Shown here: positions 15,314-19,278 of the stretch, one piece after another
Layout: each line of letters begins with the position of its first letter
Numbering within the stretch: the stretch's first letter is position 1
NCBI GenBank assembly: GCA_016932895.1
Contig: JAFGCA010000506.1
Location: forward strand, 1-19,278
Length of the DNA stretch: 19,278 nt
Origin: Sedimentisphaerales bacterium
GTDB taxonomy: Bacteria > Planctomycetota > Phycisphaerae > Sedimentisphaerales > SG8-4
Direction of reading: 5' to 3'
Notes under the pieces: generated by a model
The model's database searches: none
Told to the model about the DNA's origin: nothing
What the model saw: only the letters and a program-made list of their open reading frames with translations
Translations under genes and position numbers: made by a program

Positions 15314-15949
15314 CTACGGCTGGCTGCCGGGCTCAATGACGTGCTGGTCTCTGAATATCTTGCCCGTGAGGGAATCGGTGAAGTTGACCTTTACCGTGAG
15401 CGGCTCGCTGAGGATTTCGGTGCCGGCGGGGGCGTCGAAGGTAAGGCGGTAGCTGGTGCTGACCAGCGTCTTGAACCACAGCTTGCGCAGCGCGTCGGGC
15501 TGGATTTCCCATTGACCCAGGAGGGCCTGGTCTGTGGGCTTATTCAGGTTCCAGAGTTGCACGTGTGCGGTTCCCGTGGCTTTGAGGGTATCGTCCTCGA
15601 CGTCGACGGGCTCGACGTAGACGATGAGCTTCTCTTTGCGCCCGTCCTCGTCCTTGTCGTAGAAATTGGTGTACCGCGTGATGTTGATGCCTTTGAGCGG
15701 GTACGGATTCTCGCGTCCGTTTTCCGGAAGGCCGCTGAGCGCCTGGATCTGTTCTTCGAGCTGCTTGATCTCCACCTGGCACTGGCCGAGCTCGCTCTGC
15801 AATGCGGCGCGCTCGCCTTCAAGCCTTTCGACCTCCAGCAGGATCTCGGGGTCCCGCGCGTCTCCGATACCGCAGCCGGATAGTGAAACTGCCGCCAGTG
15901 TCGCCACGGCGACGCCCAACAGCCAACTCTTGCCGTGCCGTTCGCTCAT
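15314..15949 (-). CDS. Unrecognised coiled-coil lipoprotein downstream of clpP
   Basis: A 211-residue protein. The start is ATG 15949, which has GGGGAG 7 bases upstream and begins a proper signal peptide; the frame is open further upstream into the clpP gene but without a signal there. The lipobox SLSGC places the acylated cysteine at 26. A short coiled coil at about 35-71 follows, then a probable beta-sandwich at about 85-205. This contains an acidic loop YDKDEDG (D98, D100, D102), resembling calcium-binding DxDxDG loops. No family is recognised. It lies 26 bases after the Asn-triad ClpP gene and is probably cotranscribed with tig-clpP-clpP, though it should act in the envelope. Its link to the protease is unclear. 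Confidence 0.82.
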   Translation of the reverse strand: MSERHGKSWLLGVAVATLAAVSLSGCGIGDARDPEILLEVERLEGERAALQSELGQCQVEIKQLEEQIQALSGLPENGRENPYPLKGINITRYTNFYDKDEDGRKEKLIVYVEPVDVEDDTLKATGTAHVQLWNLNKPTDQALLGQWEIQPDALRKLWFKTLVSTSYRLTFDAPAGTEILSEPLTVKVNFTDSLTGKIFRDQHVIEPGSQP

Positions 15950-15975
15950 TGCGCGTCTCCCCGCCTTGCTTGCTG

Positions 15976-16623
15976 TTACTGCTGCTGCTGTTCTTCTTCC
16001 TGCCCGTCGTCCTTGACGATTTCCGGCGCTTTCTGGAGGATCCGGTCGGCCAGCCCGTAATTGAGGGCCTCTTCGGCATTGAGCCAGAGGTTGCGGTCGC
16101 AATCCCTTTCGATCTTCTCGGGGGGCTGTCCCGTGTGATTGGCCAGGATGTGATACAGCCGGCTGCGCAATCGCAGGATCTCCCGGGCCTCGATGTCGAG
16201 GTCGGTGGCGGGTCCTTCGAGGACGCCCATCACGTGGGGCTGATGCAGGAGGACCCGGCTGTTGTTCAACAGGTATCGCTTCCCGGACGCACCGCCGGCC
16301 ATCAGGACCGCGCCCATACTGGCGGCCTGCCCGATGCAGTACGTCGCCACGTCACAGCGCAGGAACTGCATCGTATCGTAGATCGCCAGGCCCGCCGTGA
16401 TCGCGCCGCCGGGCGAATTGATGTAAAAGTGAATGTCGCTCTTGCTGTCCTCGTTGCTCAGAAAGAGCATCTGGGCGATGATGAGGTTGGCGACCTCGTC
16501 GTTGACGCCGCCGCCGAGAAAGACGATCCTGTCCTTCAGGAGGCGCGAATAGATGTCGTACGCCCGTTCGGCACGCCCGCTCTTCTCGATAACGATCGGT
16601 ACCAGGTTCTGATTCAATGCCAT
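15976..16623 (-). CDS. clpP: ClpP-family protease subunit with Asn at the catalytic Asp position
   Basis: A 215-residue serine-peptidase subunit of the Clp barrel. S102 (GQAASMGA) and H127 (LLHQP) are spaced by 25 as in E. coli ClpP. The third triad residue, aligned through [16 protein letters not shown], is N178 (codon at 16090-16092) instead of Asp. Two extra residues lie in the loop after His. The handle and substrate strands look intact ([19 protein letters not shown]). The C-terminus ends in EEE followed by QQQQ, encoded by GAA and CAG repeats. The start at ATG 16623 has AAGGAA upstream. It lies 50 bases after the other clpP. Best read as the partner subunit of a mixed ClpP1P2 complex. 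Listeria ClpP1 is a known case of a Ser-His-Asn triad. Confidence 0.93.
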   Translation of the reverse strand: MALNQNLVPIVIEKSGRAERAYDIYSRLLKDRIVFLGGGVNDEVANLIIAQMLFLSNEDSKSDIHFYINSPGGAITAGLAIYDTMQFLRCDVATYCIGQAASMGAVLMAGGASGKRYLLNNSRVLLHQPHVMGVLEGPATDLDIEAREILRLRSRLYHILANHTGQPPEKIERDCDRNLWLNAEEALNYGLADRILQKAPEIVKDDGQEEEQQQQ

Positions 16624-16673
16624 CTGCGTAGTTCCTTGCCTGCAAAGTCGGCTTGCGTCCTCGCTGCGTGCGG

Positions 16674-17348
16674 TTAGTTGCTTTCTTGCGAGTCGGTGCT
16701 GTCCTTGGTTTCGTCTTTATCCTTGTCCTCGTCTTGCTCGCCGGACTTCTTCTCTTCCTCGTGCAGCACGTCGTCGATGAGCCCGTATTCCTTGGCCTCC
16801 TCGGCGCTCATGTAGCGGTCTCTCTCGGTCTCTTCGGCGATCGTTTCGAGCGGCTTGCCGGTGTGCTTGGCCAGGATTTCGTTGAGGGTCTTCTTGGCCT
16901 TGAGGATTTCCTCGGCCTGGATTTGGATGTCGGAGGCCTGCCCGGTGACGCCGCCCCAGGGTTGGTGCAGCATGATCTTGGCGTGGGGCAGGGCGAATCG
17001 GCTGCCCTTGGTGCCCGCCGCCAGGACCAGGGCCGCGCCCGACTGGGCCCGCCCGATGCAGTAGGTGGCCACCGGCGAGCCGACGAAGCGGATCGTATCG
17101 TAGATCGCCATGGTGTCGTCCACCGTGCCGCCCGGCGAGTTGATGTACAGGCTGATCTCCCGGCCTCGCTTCATGTTGTCCAGATACAACATCTTCATGA
17201 TGACTTCCGAGGCGCGGGCGTAGTCGATGCCGCCGACGAGAAAGACAATCCGGTTTTCCAGCAGCATGTCGTCCAGGCTCATCTGGCGATAACGCTGGTA
17301 TTGCCCGTACTGGTTGAGAATGTCATGGTTCCACTGGCTGTGTCGCAT
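16674..17348 (-). CDS. clpP: ClpP-family protease subunit, full Ser-His-Asp triad
   Basis: A ClpP paralogue, 224 residues from ATG 17348, chosen because GGAG lies 6 bases upstream. The ATG at 17360 adds four residues and has no ribosome site. Numbered from the longer form, the triad is S107 ([14 protein letters not shown]), H132 (MLHQPWGG) and D181 ([14 protein letters not shown]), with spacings 25 and 49 as in E. coli. The Ser motif is QSGAA rather than the common ASMGA. An acidic Asp/Glu/Lys tail of about 28 residues follows residue 200. It lies 28 bases after tig. No clpX or other Clp ATPase is in the window, so the unfoldase partner must be encoded elsewhere. Confidence 0.94.
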   Translation of the reverse strand: MRHSQWNHDILNQYGQYQRYRQMSLDDMLLENRIVFLVGGIDYARASEVIMKMLYLDNMKRGREISLYINSPGGTVDDTMAIYDTIRFVGSPVATYCIGRAQSGAALVLAAGTKGSRFALPHAKIMLHQPWGGVTGQASDIQIQAEEILKAKKTLNEILAKHTGKPLETIAEETERDRYMSAEEAKEYGLIDDVLHEEEKKSGEQDEDKDKDETKDSTDSQESN

Positions 17349-17376
17349 CTTGTGCTCCATGGACGGTTAACTTGGC

Positions 17377-18981
17377 TTACTGCTCTTGCTTATCGGCGTC
17401 TTTCTCATCCGACTTTTCGGCGGTTTTCTTTTTCGCCTGCTTTTTGGCCTTCTTCTCGGGCTCGGCTTCGGTAATCTGCGCCGATTCCAGCAGCTTGCTG
17501 ATGCACTTGTTCTGGCGGATTTCCAGGTGGAACTGGGCCAGCGAGCCATCCCGTTCCATTTGCTCTCTCATTTTTTCGGGACGCTGGCCGCGCTGGATCG
17601 CCACCTGGGCGATGTGCCCGTTGATCTCTTCGTCGCTGACCTCGATTTCGAGTTTTTCGGCGACCTTGTCCATGATGAAGAAGGTCTTGAGCTGCTCTTT
17701 GGCCTGATCCTCGCTGCCGGCGCGGAGCTGCTCCATCTGCTCTTCGATCTGCTGGCGGCCCAAGCCGCGTTGCAGCAGGCTGATGTATTGTCGCTGCAGG
17801 ATGCCACCGGCCTGGCGGGCCACGATATCCAGCGGCAGATCGAACTCGGTGTTGTCGAGTAGATGCTGGTACACCTGCTCGCTCATCTCGTTGCGGATAC
17901 GCGATTCGAGCTGCGTTTGCAGGTTGTCCTGGATTTTCTCGCGCAGCTCCTCTTCGCTGTCGACGTGATAGCGCTGGAGGAAATGCTCGTCGATTTCAGC
18001 CGGCTTGAGGTACTTGATGTCCTTGATGTTGATTTTGACCTCGACCTTGCGGCCCTGGTATTCCTCGCGGAAGTAGGTCTGGGGAATCTCGACGGTGGTG
18101 TTCTTCTCGTCGCCGGCTTTGGCGCCCACGAGCAACTCGTCGAGCTTCTCGACCGGGACGGCTCCGACAAAGCCGTTGGGCCGGACGTGCACCTCGACGT
18201 TGTCCAGCTTGCTGTCCAGCTCCAGGGTCTGGCCTTCCTCGGCCTCCTGGGCGGCCTTTTCCTTTTCTTCCTCGGTCTGCTCGAACGTCAGATGGACGTC
18301 CGCGACGATCTGGTCGTCCTTTTCGACCTTCTCGCCTTCCTCGCGGGGCGTCCATACGCCGGCCCAGCGGCGCATCTGGTCGACTTCGCGGCCGACCTGT
18401 TCGTCGGTCACCGCCAGCTTGGGACGGGTCACCGGGATGCCCTCGAGAGCGGGCAGCTCGAATTCCGGCCGAACCTCGACCTCGAACTCGAATCTCATCG
18501 GGCCCGTCTCCGGCAGCTCGGTCTTCTCGAAATCGATGTCCGGATCGCTCAAAGAGTCCAGCTCGTTCTCCTTCATCGCCGCCTCGCTGGCCTCGGCGAG
18601 CAGCTTGAGCTTGGTCTGTTCGTTGGTTTCTTTGCCGAATCGCTTCTCCAGCAACCGGCGGGGGGCGCGGCCCTTGCGAAAGCCCGGTACGACCGCCTCC
18701 CGGCGAAGCTCGCGGTACTGCTCGTCCGTCAACTCCTTGATGCTCTCCTCCGGGATCTCGATGACGACCTTCTTCTTGCAGGGTCCGGCGTCCTCGACGG
18801 TTATCGTATTCCTGGACGTGCGAGCTTTTTCCTTCTGCTGCTCGTCGGTCAGATCCTCGTCGGCGGCGGCAGCGGATTCCTGCGTCTCGGCGGCGTCCTC
18901 TGCTACCGGGGCGTCCACGGTTTCTTCCGTCGTCTCGGCGGTCGCATCCTGCTGTTTGTCTTCCTCCATCTCGGCGCTCAT
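17377..18981 (-). CDS. tig: Trigger factor, extended at both ends, with a divergent PPIase domain
   Basis: Ribosome-bound chaperone that receives nascent chains at the exit tunnel. At 534 residues it is about 100 longer than E. coli trigger factor. An acidic Ala/Glu/Asp extension occupies residues 1-55. The ribosome-binding domain is at about 56-170 with the signature VVPGFRKGRAP (97-107). The FKBP-like region is at about 205-325 and the helical chaperone arms at about 326-505. A Lys-rich tail ends the protein. In the FKBP region the usual active-site signatures (IPGFEDGI and neighbours) are not recognisable, and a charged insertion lies near 234-252, so PPIase activity may be lost. ATG 18981 has AAGGAG 7 bases upstream, supporting the long N-terminus. 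Two clpP genes follow, a common tig-clpP order. Confidence 0.95.
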   Translation of the reverse strand: MSAEMEEDKQQDATAETTEETVDAPVAEDAAETQESAAAADEDLTDEQQKEKARTSRNTITVEDAGPCKKKVVIEIPEESIKELTDEQYRELRREAVVPGFRKGRAPRRLLEKRFGKETNEQTKLKLLAEASEAAMKENELDSLSDPDIDFEKTELPETGPMRFEFEVEVRPEFELPALEGIPVTRPKLAVTDEQVGREVDQMRRWAGVWTPREEGEKVEKDDQIVADVHLTFEQTEEEKEKAAQEAEEGQTLELDSKLDNVEVHVRPNGFVGAVPVEKLDELLVGAKAGDEKNTTVEIPQTYFREEYQGRKVEVKINIKDIKYLKPAEIDEHFLQRYHVDSEEELREKIQDNLQTQLESRIRNEMSEQVYQHLLDNTEFDLPLDIVARQAGGILQRQYISLLQRGLGRQQIEEQMEQLRAGSEDQAKEQLKTFFIMDKVAEKLEIEVSDEEINGHIAQVAIQRGQRPEKMREQMERDGSLAQFHLEIRQNKCISKLLESAQITEAEPEKKAKKQAKKKTAEKSDEKDADKQEQ

Positions 18982-19017
18982 GGATAAGCTCCTTACTGCT
19001 GCAATGTTCCGATAAAT

Positions 19018-19044
19018 AAAAAAGGCATCGGGGAGAAGCCTCCC
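19018..19044 (-). terminator. Terminator-like hairpin and T-run in the tig leader
   Basis: On the minus strand GGGAG-GCTT-CTCCC (19031-19044, 5-bp stem) is followed, after seven bases, by six T residues (19018-19023). It lies between tRNA-Gly and tig. It could end the tRNA transcript or attenuate tig. The stem is short and the T-run is not directly adjacent, so confidence is low. Confidence 0.3.
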
Positions 19045-19205
19045 GTAGCCAAATAATTGCGATTTCCGGCCCCGCGACCGGCCGCCGCGAGACTTAGCAT
19101 ATCGACGACCAACGCCAAACTACCCTTAGCCGGTACCTCGTCGATACTATTTGGGTTCCCCATTGCGGAAGGGTGCGAACCTTCCCGTCCGTAGGAAAGC
19201 GCCAA

Positions 19206-19277
19206 AGCGGGCGATGAGATTTGAACTCACGACATTCACGTTGGCAACGTGACGCTCTACCACTGAGCTACGCCCGC
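19206..19277 (-). tRNA. tRNA-Gly (anticodon GCC)
   Basis: A full cloverleaf reads on the minus strand. The acceptor stem is GCGGGCG/CGCCCGC with discriminator T. The D arm is GCTC-AGTGGTA-GAGC. The anticodon stem TCACG/CGTGA has loop TTGCCAA, giving anticodon GCC. The variable loop is ATGTC and the T arm GTGAG-TTCAAAT-CTCAT. The 3' CCA is not encoded (TTGGC follows), so it must be added after transcription. The gene is complete, one base from the window edge. Confidence 0.96.
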
Positions 19278-19278
19278 A

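Noticed and set aside
15976..15999. CAG/GAA trinucleotide run at the end of the second clpP
   Set aside because: Only four CAG and three GAA units at the extreme C-terminus. Probably a harmless polar tail.
15950..16102. Upstream extension of the lipoprotein frame by 51 codons
   Set aside because: It overlaps the end of clpP, and its Arg/Pro-rich sequence would block the signal peptide. The ATG at 15949 has a good ribosome site.
19167..19185. GGAAGG hairpin with a TTCG-containing loop resembling a tRNA T arm
   Set aside because: No D arm, anticodon arm or acceptor stem can be built around it. It may be a processing or termination hairpin after tRNA-Gly, but it lacks a T-run.
18993..19205. 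Minus-strand 70-codon frame between tRNA-Gly and tig
   Set aside because: No ribosome site or domain, and it runs through the terminator-like hairpin and the tig ribosome site. Chance frame.

Overview
The window is a GC-rich chromosomal segment from a Gram-negative-type bacterium: it has an apolipoprotein N-acyltransferase, lipobox lipoproteins, and both septal and elongasome penicillin-binding proteins. The best guess is a planctomycete-like (PVC) lineage, perhaps Phycisphaerae-like. This rests on the trigger factor followed by two tandem ClpP genes and on the general gene style. It is an inference and could not be tested by database search here. No phage, insertion sequence or CRISPR array is visible. 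Nearly every gene is a housekeeping envelope or proteostasis gene, so the novelty lies in small unlabelled genes, regulatory DNA and altered active sites.

Layout. (1) 1-2666, plus strand: the end of a LysM protein, a small FtsL-like bitopic protein, and an FtsI-type class B PBP, which together look like a division cluster. (2) 2913-3989, plus strand: a TIGR00661/MJ1255-like glycosyltransferase, ending tail to tail with the next block. (3) 10143 down to 4009, minus strand: an elongasome operon. A strong sigma70-like promoter is followed by a TM/coiled-coil/beta protein, an unlabelled 52-residue membrane protein, MreB, MreC, MreD and PBP2 (MrdA). No rodA follows PBP2. (4) 14134 down to 10210, minus strand: an orphan beta-class DNA methyltransferase that appears to be read from a leaderless mRNA, overlapping Lnt, then a HEAT-repeat lipoprotein. 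(5) 14177-15040, plus strand: a divergently transcribed PgeF/YfiH-family protein, then a convergent intergenic region holding a REP-like inverted repeat. (6) 19277 down to 15314, minus strand: tRNA-Gly(GCC), trigger factor, two ClpP paralogues and a coiled-coil lipoprotein.

How it works together. Blocks 1-3 supply peptidoglycan synthesis at the septum (FtsL/FtsI) and along the cylinder (MreBCD/PBP2). The two extra membrane proteins at the head of the mre operon are candidate elongasome components. Lnt in block 4 would finish the acylation of the lipoproteins encoded in blocks 4 and 6. Block 6 couples nascent-chain folding (trigger factor) with a probably heteromeric Clp protease: one ClpP has a full Ser-His-Asp triad, and the other has Asn at the Asp position.
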